From: an uncultured Desulfovibrio sp.
Lineage (GTDB): Bacteria > Desulfobacterota > Desulfovibrionia > Desulfovibrionales > Desulfovibrionaceae
Length of the DNA stretch: 18,483 nucleotides
Assembly (NCBI GenBank): GCA_947177085.1
Contig: CAMWTD010000018.1
Location: forward strand, 1 to 18,483
Direction of reading: 5' to 3'
Positions 6,231 through 14,506 of this stretch are shown piece after piece (position 1 is the first letter of the stretch; each line of letters starts with the position of its first letter). The notes beneath the pieces are model-generated. The model searched no databases. It was given only the letters and a program-made list of their open reading frames with translations, and was not told the DNA's origin. Made by a program: the position numbers and the translations under genes.

Positions 6231-7121
6231 CTACGCCTTTTCCGCCATGCAGAAAGCGTAATGGAAGAGGCCGCGATCATTGGCCTCGTCGTCAATGGCG
6301 AGCAGGTCGCGCAAGAGCCCGCAGTCCTCGGGGATATTGGTGAGGATGTCCATCAGGGCCAGGTTGTAGACGACGCCCCCGAGCGGGATGACAGGGGCCC
6401 CGGGGAAGTGCTCACGGATGGCGGGCAGGATATTTTCGGAATCGGCCGCCTCCGAGGGGTCATAGTGCATCATGGCCTCGAGCGGCGGCCTGCCCGCGCC
6501 GGTTTCCCAATAGCTGTCCTTCCCGGGTATCCTGAAGACCTCCCGGGGCAGCACGGAGCGCACGCCGTTGGCGATCATGATTTCGAGCGTGGGATACTGG
6601 AAATGATTGGCGCCCACAAATTCATTGCAGTAAAAGACGCCTTTTCCCTTCAAAATTTCCCGGCTGACGGCCACTGCGGCGTTCGCATCGAACATGTGGT
6701 GCAGCGAGCCGCTCCAGAAGACCAGGTCATAGGATCCGGGCCGGTTTTTGGCGGAAGTGAAGAAATCCCCGAAATGAAACTGTATCCTGTCGCGAACCCC
6801 GGCCTTCAGGGCCGCCTCCTTGGCATCCATGATCATCCGGGGGGCGAGCTCGAAAAGGTCGAAATGCTCCACCACGCCCGCCCGAAGGAGCGCTATTTCC
6901 TGAAAGGCATTGCCGCAGCCCACTGACAGCGCGGCCGGGAAGGTCCTCCCGGCGCGCTGGAGCGCCTCCACATGCCAATAGCCGCTTTCCGTGCCGCCGG
7001 GGATGATTTTTTTCGCCACATGGCGTCTCACGGCGGGCGACTCCCACCAGCGGCTCCGGGGGGGCAGCGGGGACCGCGCCGACCACTGGTCCCCGATTTT
7101 TTTCATGGTTTGCGGGTCCAT
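6231..7121 (-). CDS. Class I SAM-dependent methyltransferase of unknown substrate
   Basis: 296 residues. The Rossmann-type SAM site is clear: motif I LSVGCGNAFQE, acidic motif FDLFELAP after strand 2, FHFGDFF before strand 4, and YDLVFWSGSLHHMFD for motif IV and the following helix. This places it among small-molecule or general class I methyltransferases (Methyltransf_11/25-like). The C-terminal 130 residues hold a region (RIPGKDSYWETG, then a hydrophobic patch near the end) that I do not recognise. The gene is 48 bp downstream of the zinc-ribbon gene on the same strand and may be transcribed with it. Its codons use more A/T-ending triplets than rsfS or gpmI, hinting at a separate origin. 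Start choice is uncertain between ATG at 7121 and ATG at 7106; neither has a strong ribosome site. Confidence 0.8.
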   Translation of the reverse strand: MDPQTMKKIGDQWSARSPLPPRSRWWESPAVRRHVAKKIIPGGTESGYWHVEALQRAGRTFPAALSVGCGNAFQEIALLRAGVVEHFDLFELAPRMIMDAKEAALKAGVRDRIQFHFGDFFTSAKNRPGSYDLVFWSGSLHHMFDANAAVAVSREILKGKGVFYCNEFVGANHFQYPTLEIMIANGVRSVLPREVFRIPGKDSYWETGAGRPPLEAMMHYDPSEAADSENILPAIREHFPGAPVIPLGGVVYNLALMDILTNIPEDCGLLRDLLAIDDEANDRGLFHYAFCMAEKA

Positions 7122-7169
7122 AGGCCTGCCGTTCTTTTTCCGCTCCGGGAAAACCTCCCCGCCCTGCCG

Positions 7170-7415
7170 CTACAGGAAGTCCGGGTCGGCCGCGGCCTTG
7201 CCCCCGGCCAGCATGATGCGGATATAGTGCAGCCCGTGCTCGTCCACCGGGATGATGGGGAAGGAGGCGCGGCAGCCTTCGCAGGTGATCATCCGCGGCT
7301 CGGTGGGCGCGACGACAGGCACATGCCGGCCGCAGCGCGGGCACTGGTAGAAGAAGAGTATCTCCATGCCGTCCGGGGGCACGGGGGCCTGCGGCCGCGC
7401 GCTCTTTTCAGCCAC
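7170..7415 (-). CDS. Small zinc-ribbon protein downstream of gpmI
   Basis: 81 residues from a GTG start. Two CxxC pairs (YQCPRCGRH and ITCEGCRAS), 17-20 residues apart, make a classic zinc ribbon. The C-terminal part is FPIIPVDEHGLHYIRIMLAG. Function is unknown; zinc ribbons of this size often bind nucleic acid or act as structural knobs. I chose the GTG because its codons overlap the gpmI stop (GTGGCTGA) and a GAGGA ribosome site lies 9 bases before it, pointing to translational coupling. A later in-frame ATG (before EILFFYQC) would give a product of about 65 residues but has a poorer ribosome site. The hydrophobic FFYQC start of the ribbon suggests the N-terminal 16 residues are flexible. 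Confidence 0.7.
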   Translation of the reverse strand: MAEKSARPQAPVPPDGMEILFFYQCPRCGRHVPVVAPTEPRMITCEGCRASFPIIPVDEHGLHYIRIMLAGGKAAADPDFL

Positions 7416-8979
7416 GGGCCGCGTCCTCGGGAACAAGGCTCTTGCCGGTCATGGCCGCGGGCGGCTCGAGCCCCCAAAGCCTGAGCAGGGTCGGGCCCAC
7501 GTCGGCCAGCTTGCCGTCGGCGAGCGCGGTTGCCTCACGACCCGGCTCGATAAGGATGCAGGGCACGGGATTGGTGGTATGCGCGGTGTGCGGCCGCCCC
7601 TCGGGCGTGAGCATGACCTCGCAGTTGCCGTGGTCGGCGATGATGAGCATCCGGCCGTTCCTGTCCTCCACGGCCTTGACCATCCTGCCCACGCACTCGT
7701 CCACCACGGCGCAGGCCTCCTCCGCGGCCTTGAGGTTGCCGGTGTGGCCCACCATGTCGCCGTTGGCGAGGTTGCAGACCACAAAGTCGTACTTGCCGCT
7801 GGCCCAGGCCTCGAGGAACTTTTCCGTGACCTCGCGGGCGCTCATGGCGGGCTTGAGGTCATAGGTGGCCACGTCGCGCGGCGAGGGCACGAGGATGCGG
7901 TCCTCGCCGGGGAAGGGCTCCTCCACGCCGCCGTTGAAGAAATAGGTGACGTGGGCGTATTTTTCCGTCTCGGCAAGGCGCAACTGGCGCATGCCGGCGG
8001 CGGAGACGGCCTCCCCGAGGCCCTGAGTCACCGACTCCTTGGGGAAGGCCACGGGGATGTTGAACCGGGCCTCATAGGGCGTCATGGAGGCGATGCCGTC
8101 CAGCTTCGGCACGCGGCCACGGTCAAAACCGGTGAAATCCTGGTCGATGAAGGCGCTGACGATCTCGCGCATGCGGTCCGCGCGGAAGTTGAAGAAGAAA
8201 AGGCCGTCGCCGTCGGCCATGCCCGGGGCCTCCCCGTCTTCACGGCCCTTTTCGATGACCACGGGCTTGATGAATTCGTCCGTCTCGCCGCGCGCGTAGG
8301 CGTCGCGCAGGGCCGTGAGCGCGTCCGGCGCGGAGAGGCCCGCGTCGCTCACGCCGTGGGCGATAAGGTCCCAGGCTTCCTTGACGCGCTCCCAGCGAGT
8401 GTCGCGGTCCATGGCGTAGAAACGGCCCACAAGGCCGGCGATGCGCGTGCCGGGATGGTCCTTTATGGCCTCCTCCAGCGCGGCCATAAAGCCCTCGCCG
8501 CTCTTGGGGTCGGTGTCGCGGCCGTCCATGATGCAGTGGATGCGCACGGGCACGCCGGCTTCGTGCGCCATGCGGCAGATGGCTTCAAGATGCCGGATGT
8601 GGCTGTGCACGCCGCCGTCCGAAACAAGGCCCGTGAGGTGCAGCCGGCCGCGGCTCCGCTTCACGCGCGAGATGAGGTCCGTGAGCACGGGATTGGCGGC
8701 GAAGGAGCCGTCCTCCAGCGAGATGTCGATGCGCGTCATGTCCTGATAGACCACGCGCCCGGCCCCGATATTGAGATGCCCCACCTCGGAATTGCCCATA
8801 TAGCCCTCGGGCAGGCCCACGGCGCGGCCCGAGGCGGTGAGGCGCGAATGCGGACGCGTTTTCAGCAGGGCGTCGATATTGGGCGTGACGGCCAAAAGGG
8901 GCGCGTCGCCCTTGTCGGCCTTGGGATCATGAGGGGCGATGCCCCAGCCGTCGAGGATAAGCAGCAGGGTCGGCGTCAT
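7408..8979 (-). CDS. gpmI: 2,3-bisphosphoglycerate-independent phosphoglycerate mutase
   Basis: 523 residues, the usual length of iPGM. It begins TPTLLLILDGWG, with metal-binding Asp10 typical of the alkaline phosphatase superfamily. The catalytic serine is Ser64 in GYMGNSEVGHLN. The inserted phosphotransferase domain carries VHSHIRH, IMDGRDTDP and GRFYAMDRDTRWERV, and NFRADRMRE follows. C-terminal metal ligands are in NGDMVGHTGN and ADHGNCE (Asp449, His450). It interconverts 3- and 2-phosphoglycerate in cytoplasmic glycolysis/gluconeogenesis using Mn2+. The start ATG overlaps the rsfS stop (ATGA), so translation is coupled to rsfS, and its own stop lies within the next gene's first codons. 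No key residue is missing. Confidence 0.97.
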   Translation of the reverse strand: MTPTLLLILDGWGIAPHDPKADKGDAPLLAVTPNIDALLKTRPHSRLTASGRAVGLPEGYMGNSEVGHLNIGAGRVVYQDMTRIDISLEDGSFAANPVLTDLISRVKRSRGRLHLTGLVSDGGVHSHIRHLEAICRMAHEAGVPVRIHCIMDGRDTDPKSGEGFMAALEEAIKDHPGTRIAGLVGRFYAMDRDTRWERVKEAWDLIAHGVSDAGLSAPDALTALRDAYARGETDEFIKPVVIEKGREDGEAPGMADGDGLFFFNFRADRMREIVSAFIDQDFTGFDRGRVPKLDGIASMTPYEARFNIPVAFPKESVTQGLGEAVSAAGMRQLRLAETEKYAHVTYFFNGGVEEPFPGEDRILVPSPRDVATYDLKPAMSAREVTEKFLEAWASGKYDFVVCNLANGDMVGHTGNLKAAEEACAVVDECVGRMVKAVEDRNGRMLIIADHGNCEVMLTPEGRPHTAHTTNPVPCILIEPGREATALADGKLADVGPTLLRLWGLEPPAAMTGKSLVPEDAARG

Positions 8980-9395
8980 GGACGGTCCTCCGTGGCGGAA
9001 GCGCCGGAGCGCGCGGCGCGGCCCCACAGGTCTTCCAGCCGGTACAGCTCGCGCGCGGGCCCGAGCAGGATATGGACGATGATGTCGTTGCAATCCACAA
9101 GAATCCACTGGGCGGCGGCATAGCCCTCGATGCGCAGGCACTCGAAGCCGCGCTCGCGGCAGAGCTCGGCCACGCCGTCGGCAAGGGCCTGGGCCTGCCG
9201 CATGGAGCCCGCCGTAGCCACGATCATGGCCTCCGCAAAGGCGGTTTCGCCGGAAAGCTCAAGGCTCGCCACGTCCCCGGCCTTGTGCTCCGTGAGAAAG
9301 GCCGTGAGGGCCTCCAGCCTTTGGGCAACAGGCACGGCGCGTCCCTGCGGGGTGCCGGGGCTGACGGGGCCTTCAGAAAATGCGGTCTCGTTCAT
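8976..9395 (-). CDS. rsfS: Ribosome silencing factor RsfS (Iojap/YbeB family)
   Basis: 139 residues. The family core begins around residue 25 (RLEALTAFLTEHKAGDVASL) and includes EAMIVATAGSMRQAQALADG, then the hallmark DCNDIIVHILLGPARELYRL with a terminal LEDLWG. RsfS binds ribosomal protein uL14 on the large subunit and blocks subunit joining when nutrients are scarce. The N-terminal 20 residues are a variable extension. I chose the ATG at 9395 because GGGGAAGG sits 5 bases before it; an ATG at 9413 would add six residues and remove that site. It is the first gene of the rsfS-gpmI-zinc ribbon operon and is divergent from livK. Confidence 0.93.
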   Translation of the reverse strand: MNETAFSEGPVSPGTPQGRAVPVAQRLEALTAFLTEHKAGDVASLELSGETAFAEAMIVATAGSMRQAQALADGVAELCRERGFECLRIEGYAAAQWILVDCNDIIVHILLGPARELYRLEDLWGRAARSGASATEDRP

Positions 9396-9500
9396 GCCTT
9401 CCCCATATCCCAAAGCCGCGCCAAGGGCAATGCCGCGCCCTTTGGGTGGAGTCCGGCCGGCGAGCCCGCCCGCGCTTTCCGGCGTTGCCGGCAGCCCCCG

Positions 9501-9527
9501 AAATCCGGGCGATAAACGCCCGAATTT
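9501..9527. promoter_or_regulatory. Inverted repeat next to the liv promoter, candidate operator
   Basis: AAATCCGGGCG (9501-9511) and CGCCCGAATTT (9517-9527) are inverted copies with one mismatch around ATAAA. The dyad ends 4 bp before the candidate -35 element of the liv operon, a common position for an operator. It might instead be a hairpin in a minus-strand transcript, where the mismatch becomes a G-U pair. Confidence 0.45.
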
Positions 9528-9531
9528 CTTA

Positions 9532-9560
9532 TTGCGCGCCTGCGGGAGCTAAGATATGCT
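9532..9560 (+). promoter_or_regulatory. Possible sigma-70 promoter of the liv operon
   Basis: TTGCGC (9532-9537) and TATGCT (9555-9560) are 17 bases apart (3/6 and 4/6 matches). The stretch 9523-9560 is the most AT-rich part of this intergenic region. Predicted transcription begins near 9567, leaving a leader of about 180 bases. Confidence 0.35.
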
Positions 9561-9609
9561 TGGCGGCAACTCTTCCGGAAGCCCCGGCGGACAACCGCCG
9601 CGGGCGCGT

Positions 9610-9638
9610 CCCGATGACGGCGTTTTGCCGTTGTCGGG
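9610..9638 (+). other. Strong 12-bp hairpin in the livK leader
   Basis: CCCGATGACGGC (9610-9621) pairs fully with GCCGTTGTCGGG (9627-9638), including two G-U pairs, around a GTTTT loop. No T run follows, so it is not itself a terminator. It lies 108 bases before the livK start and, with hairpins at 9585-9600 and 9693-9705, makes a highly structured 5' leader. Confidence 0.5.
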
Positions 9639-9745
9639 CCGCGCTTTGGCATTTCCGCCCGCAGGGCCCGGGGAGGGGCGCGGGAACGCCCGGGCGCTCC
9701 GCGCCGATCCCGGCGGACACGCCGCAACCCTTTGGGAGGAAACGC

Positions 9746-10900
9746 ATGAAATTCGGCAAGACCCTCGCGCTCTTCGCGGCGCTCGTCCTGGGCTTCGGCG
9801 TCCAGGCCGCCCTGGCGGCCGACGCCGCTTCCGACAAGGACCCCATCAAGATCGGCGTCTACCTGCCGCTCACCGGCCAGAACGCCTTCGGCGGCCAGCT
9901 TGAGCTCGAGGGCGTCAAGCTCGCCCACCAGGAAATGCCCACCGTGCTCGGCCGCCCCGTTGAGCTCGTGGTGGTGGACAACAAGTCCGACAAGGTGGAG
10001 GCGGCCAACGCGGTCAAGCGTCTCATCGAGCGCGACAAGGTCGTGGCCTTCATCGGGACCTACGGCTCCTCGCTCGCCATGGCCGGCGCGGAGATCGGCG
10101 AAAAGGCCGGCGTCCCCGGCGTGGGCACCTCCTGCACCAACCCGCTGGTGACCCAGGGCAAGAAGTACTATTTCCGCGCCTGCTTCATCGATCCCTACCA
10201 GGGCGCGGCCGCGGCCACCTACGCCCACGACAGCCTGGGCGCCAAGAAGGCCGCCGTGCTCATGGACATGACCAACGACTACGCGGTGGGCCTCTCCAAC
10301 TTCTTCACCCGCTCCTTCAAGAAGCTCGGCGGCGAAGTGGTCGCCAACCTCAAGTACAGCTCCGGCGACCAGGACTTCACGGCCCAGCTCACCGAGCTCA
10401 TCGCCAAGAACCCGGACGTGGTCTTCATGCCCGCCTATTTCGCCGAAGGCGCCATCATCATGAAGCAGGCCCGGGAGCTCGGGGCCAAGTTCCGCCTCAT
10501 GGGCGGCGACGCCATGGACAACCCGGACACGGTGAAGCTGGGGGGCAAGGCGGTGGAGGGCTTCCTGCACACCACCTTCCCCTATGACCCCACCATGGCC
10601 AACATGAGCGAGGAGGCCAAGCGCTTCACCGAAGCCTGGAAGAAGGCCTATCCCGACAAGGACACCAATGTTAACGGCGCGCTCGGCTACAACTGCTACT
10701 TCCTGATCCTCGACGCCATCAAGCGCGCCGGCAAGGCCGAGCCCGAAGCCATCGCCAAGGCTCTGGCCGAGACCGTGGAGCTGCCCACGGCCCTTGGCAA
10801 GCTCTCCATCAACGAGACCCACGACGCCGAAATGCCCGTGGGCATCATCGAATACAAGGACGGCAAGCGCATGTATGTGGGCGAAGTGACGCCCAAGTAA
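9746..10900 (+). CDS. livK: Branched-chain amino acid ABC transporter substrate-binding protein
   Basis: 384 residues with a signal peptide (MKFGKTLALFAALVLGFGVQ..., cleavage near ALA-AD). The type I periplasmic binding-protein fold (Peripla_BP_6, LivJ/LivK family) starts at DPIKIGVYLPLTGQNAFGGQ and continues through VELVVVDNKSD, VVAFIGTYGSS and VLMDMTNDYAVG. The hinge-region signature GDQDFTAQLTEL and VVFMPAYFAEG follow. It should capture leucine/isoleucine/valine or related amino acids in the periplasm and deliver them to LivHM. The start is fixed by GGGAGGA 7 bases before the ATG and by the signal peptide. It is first in the operon and separated from livH by an 84-bp gap carrying a hairpin, the common arrangement for making more binding protein than permease. 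Exact ligand specificity cannot be read. Confidence 0.92.
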   Translation: MKFGKTLALFAALVLGFGVQAALAADAASDKDPIKIGVYLPLTGQNAFGGQLELEGVKLAHQEMPTVLGRPVELVVVDNKSDKVEAANAVKRLIERDKVVAFIGTYGSSLAMAGAEIGEKAGVPGVGTSCTNPLVTQGKKYYFRACFIDPYQGAAAATYAHDSLGAKKAAVLMDMTNDYAVGLSNFFTRSFKKLGGEVVANLKYSSGDQDFTAQLTELIAKNPDVVFMPAYFAEGAIIMKQARELGAKFRLMGGDAMDNPDTVKLGGKAVEGFLHTTFPYDPTMANMSEEAKRFTEAWKKAYPDKDTNVNGALGYNCYFLILDAIKRAGKAEPEAIAKALAETVELPTALGKLSINETHDAEMPVGIIEYKDGKRMYVGEVTPK

Positions 10901-10917
10901 GCGGCAGCGGCAGTTCC

Positions 10918-10958
10918 GGCGGCGCCCGCGCTCCTTCGGGGGCCGGGCGCCGCCTTTT
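10918..10958 (+). terminator. Intercistronic GC hairpin with T4 tail between livK and livH
   Basis: GGCGGCGCCCG (10918-10928) pairs perfectly with CGGGCGCCGCC (10944-10954), followed by TTTT. It is shaped like an intrinsic terminator but has a short T run and sits inside an operon. Likely roles are partial termination and protection of the livK mRNA 3' end, both raising livK over livHMGF. Confidence 0.65.
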
Positions 10959-10984
10959 CCGCACCCGCGCCGCAGAGGTGGCCC

Positions 10985-11878
10985 ATGAGCTTTGAGATGT
11001 TTCTCCAGCACTGTTTCAACGCCCTGACCCTTGGCTCGCTCTACGCGCTCATCGCCATCGGCTACACCATGGTCTACGGCATCCTGCGCCTCATCAACTT
11101 CGCCCACGGCGACATCCTCATGGTGGGCGCGTACTTCATCTTTTTCGGCACCTTCGCCTTCGGCTGGCCCTGGGCCGTGGCGGCCGTCATTTCCGTGCTC
11201 GCGGCGGGGCTGCTCGGCGTCATCATCGACCGCGTGGCCTACAAGCCCCTGCGCGACGCGCCGCGCATCTCGGCGCTCATCAGCGCCATCGCCGTGTCCT
11301 TCCTTATCGAGAGCCTCGCCGTGGTCATCTTCACAGGCCAGCCAAGGCCCGTGCTCCAGCCGGAATGGCTCACCAACGCCTGGCAGATCGGCAACCTGCG
11401 CATCACCCATCTCGCCGCCTTTGTGCCGGGCATGACCATCATCCTTGTCTGCATCCTGCTCTACATCGTCTACCGCACCAAGCCCGGCCTCGCCATGCGC
11501 GCCATCTCCAAGGACATCGAGACCACGCGGCTGCTCGGCGTCAAGGTGGACAATGTCATCGCGCTCACCTTCGGGCTCGGCTCGGCGCTGGCGGCCGCGG
11601 CCGGCATCATGTGGGCGTTGCGCTACCCGCAGGTGCATCCCTACATGGGCGTGATGCCGGGCCTCAAGGCTTTTATCGCGGCCGTTTTCGGCGGCATCGG
11701 CTCCATCGAGGGCGCGGTGCTTGGCGGCGTGGCCCTGGGCTTCGTGGAGATCATGACCGTGGCCTTCATGCCCGAGCTCTCCGGCTACCGCGACGCCTTC
11801 GCCTTCATCCTCCTCGTCCTCGTCCTGCTCGTGAAGCCCACGGGCCTTCTGGGCGAGCGCATGGAGGAGAAAATCTGA
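10985..11878 (+). CDS. livH: Branched-chain amino acid ABC transporter permease LivH
   Basis: 297 residues, almost entirely membrane-spanning (about 8 segments), with the LivH start LGSLYALIAIGYTMVYGILR and the conserved INFAHGDILMVGAY. The cytoplasmic coupling loop carries RAISKDIETTRLLGVKVD, and the conserved GGIGSIEGAVLGG is near the C-terminus. It forms half of the inner-membrane channel with LivM and contacts LivG/LivF through the coupling loop. The ribosome site is AGAGGTGG. The stop overlaps the livM start by one base (TGATG), so expression of the two permeases is coupled. Confidence 0.95.
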   Translation: MSFEMFLQHCFNALTLGSLYALIAIGYTMVYGILRLINFAHGDILMVGAYFIFFGTFAFGWPWAVAAVISVLAAGLLGVIIDRVAYKPLRDAPRISALISAIAVSFLIESLAVVIFTGQPRPVLQPEWLTNAWQIGNLRITHLAAFVPGMTIILVCILLYIVYRTKPGLAMRAISKDIETTRLLGVKVDNVIALTFGLGSALAAAAGIMWALRYPQVHPYMGVMPGLKAFIAAVFGGIGSIEGAVLGGVALGFVEIMTVAFMPELSGYRDAFAFILLVLVLLVKPTGLLGERMEEKI

Positions 11879-12923
11879 TGCGCCTCGACCGCAACACCTT
11901 TCTCAGCATCGCCACCATGGTCATCTTCGGCCTGGTGCTCTGGCAGGCGGAGACCTTTCTTGGCGATTACCAGATCTACATCGCCAAGCTCATTTTCATC
12001 AATATCATCCTCGCCCTCTCCCTGAACCTCATTTACGGCTTCACCGGGCTCTTTTCGCTGGGGCATGCGGGCTTTATCGCCATCGGGGCCTATGTTTCCG
12101 CGCTGTGCATATTGCCGCCCGCGCAAAAAGAGATCATGTGGATTTTGGAGCCCATCATCTGGCCCTTCTCCGACCTGCTCACGCCCTTCTGGGTCTCGGT
12201 GCTCGGCGGCGGCCTTTTCGCCGGGGTGTTCGCCATCTTCATCGCCGTGCCCGTGCTGCGCCTGGGCGACGATTATCTCGGTATGGCCACCCTGGCCTTC
12301 GCCGAGATCATTCGCGTGCTCATCGTCAACGCCACGCCCATCACCAACGGCTCGCTCGGCATCAAGGGCATCCCGGGCCACGCCACCCTGCTCGTCTGCT
12401 ACGGCTGGGCGCTGTTCACGCTCATTGTGCTCGCGCGCCTGTGTTACAGCAATTTCGGCAATGTGCTGCGCTGCATCCGCGACAACGAGATCGCGGCCAG
12501 CGTCATGGGCATCAACGTGTTCTGGAACAAGGTGCTCTCCTTCTGCATCGGGGCCTTTTTCGCGGGCATCGGCGGGGCGCTGCTCGGCAGCCACCTCTCC
12601 ACCATCGACCCCAAGATGTTCAACTTCCTTTTGACCTTCAACGTGCTCATGTTCGTGGTGGCGGGGGGCCTTGGCTCGCTCACGGGCAGCATCCTCGGGG
12701 CCACGGTGATCACCATCCTCCTCGAGTGGCTGCGCTTCCTCGAGGAGCCCATGGACCTCGGCTTCATCGAGATCCCGGGCATCCCGGGCATGCGCATGGT
12801 GGTCTTCTCGGTGGTGCTGCTCGTCATCATCCTCAAGCGGCGCGAGGGCATCATGGGCACGCGCGAACTCACCTGGAACCGCATCTTCGCCTTTTTCCGG
12901 CGGCTCGAGAGGAGGGAGAAGGC

Positions 12924-12927
<4 letters not shown>
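11878..12927 (+). CDS. livM: Branched-chain amino acid ABC transporter permease LivM
   Basis: 349 residues, polytopic membrane protein. The LivM hallmark LSLNLIYGFTGLFSLGHAGF is at about 46-65, followed by LGDDYLGMATLAFAEIIRVL and TNGSLGIKGIPG. The coupling helix is LRCIRDNEIAASVMGINV, and GGLGSLTGSILGA precedes the end. It pairs with LivH to form the translocation path. It starts within the livH stop codon, with GGAGGAG upstream as ribosome site, and overlaps livG by 4 bp (ATGA). The C-terminal tail (RELTWNRIFAFFRRLERREK) is strongly basic and cytoplasmic, probably packing near the ATPases. Length is within the normal range for the short LivM form. Confidence 0.95.
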
Positions 12928-13734
<807 letters not shown>

Positions 13735-13742
<8 letters not shown>

Positions 13743-14457
13743 AATCAAGGATCTCCACGTCCGCTACGGCGGCATCCAGGCGGTGCAGGGCGTGAGCCTC
13801 TCCATCCCGCACGGGGCCATCGTCACGCTCATCGGGGCCAACGGCGCGGGCAAGAGCAGCATCATCCGCTCGGTGGCCGGCCTCAACAAGACCATTTCGG
13901 GCGAGATCCTCTTCCGGCGTCACGCCGGGGAGGAGGCCGTGTCGCTCATGGGGCTCAGGCCCGAGGAAATGGTGCGCCGCGGCATCGCCCTCTCGCCCGA
14001 GGGGCGGCGAATCCTGCCGCACCTCACCGTGGAGGAGAACCTGCACCTCGGTGCCTACTCCCGCGACGACAAGGACGGCATCGCCGAGGACATGGAGTGG
14101 GTGTACACGCTCTTTCCGCGCCTGCGCGAGCGCTCGTGGCAAAAGGGCGGCACGCTCTCCGGCGGCGAGCAGCAGATGCTCGCCGTTGGCCGCGCGCTCA
14201 TGAGCCGGCCGGACCTGCTCATGCTCGACGAGCCCTCGCTGGGCCTCGCGCCGCTCCTCGTGCGTGAGATCTTCGGCATCATCCGCAAGATCAACGAGGA
14301 CGGCAAGACCGTCCTGCTTGTGGAACAGAACGCCTATGCCGCGCTTTCCGTGGCCAACTACGCCTATATCCTCGAGGTGGGGCGCGTGGTGCTGGAAGGC
14401 CCGGGGCGCGAATTGCTGGAAGACCCCAAGGTCAAGGAAGCCTATCTTGGCGGCTAG
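13735..14457 (+). CDS. livF: Branched-chain amino acid ABC transporter ATPase LivF
   Basis: 240 residues, the usual LivF length. Walker A is GANGAGKSS (34-42). The conserved LivF segment GIALSPEGRRILPHLTVEEN leads to the signature LSGGEQQ (141-147), Walker B LLMLDEPSLGLAP (Asp165, Glu166) and switch region LLVEQNA, in which glutamine-asparagine replaces the usual His, as is normal for LivF. A ten-residue stretch (RRHAGEEAVS) in the antiparallel beta region is slightly longer than in many relatives. It partners with LivG. Its ATG lies 8 bp inside livG. A perfect GC hairpin begins at its stop codon, and the bioWF gene starts 49 bases later. Confidence 0.96.
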
Positions 14458-14480
14458 GCCCGGGGCGAGCCCCCCGGGCC
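14457..14480 (+). other. GC hairpin at the livF stop
   Basis: GGCCCGGGG (14457-14465) pairs perfectly with CCCCGGGCC (14472-14480) around a 6-base loop. The only T run afterwards is TTT about 17 bases on, so it is a poor terminator. It may stabilise the liv mRNA end or partly separate bioWF from the liv transcript. Confidence 0.5.
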
Positions 14481-14506
14481 CGGCGCGCGCCCCGCGTTTC
14501 TGATTC

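Larger units (their letters stand above)
9396..9745. other. 350-bp divergent control region between rsfS and livK
   Basis: No gene is supported here. The region holds, from left to right, the rsfS leader side, a long imperfect dyad (9501-9527), a candidate liv promoter (9532-9560), and about 180 bases of GC-rich leader with several hairpins, including a 12-bp one at 9610-9638 and smaller ones at 9585-9600 and 9693-9705. I could not find a convincing promoter for rsfS. Confidence 0.6.

Noticed and set aside
7366..9123. Long plus-strand open frame opposite gpmI
   Set aside because: gpmI is unmistakable on the other strand; the antisense product is His/Gly/Ala-rich and without motifs.
9556..9745. 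Leader peptide for liv attenuation
   Set aside because: Open frames in the leader carry no cluster of Leu/Ile/Val codons, and the ATG at 9614 is simply in frame with livK rather than a separate short gene.
9392..11638. 748-codon minus-strand open frame opposite livK and livH
   Set aside because: It runs across two real genes and the intergenic regions; the product is a low-complexity His/Asp/Gly mirror of plus-strand codons.
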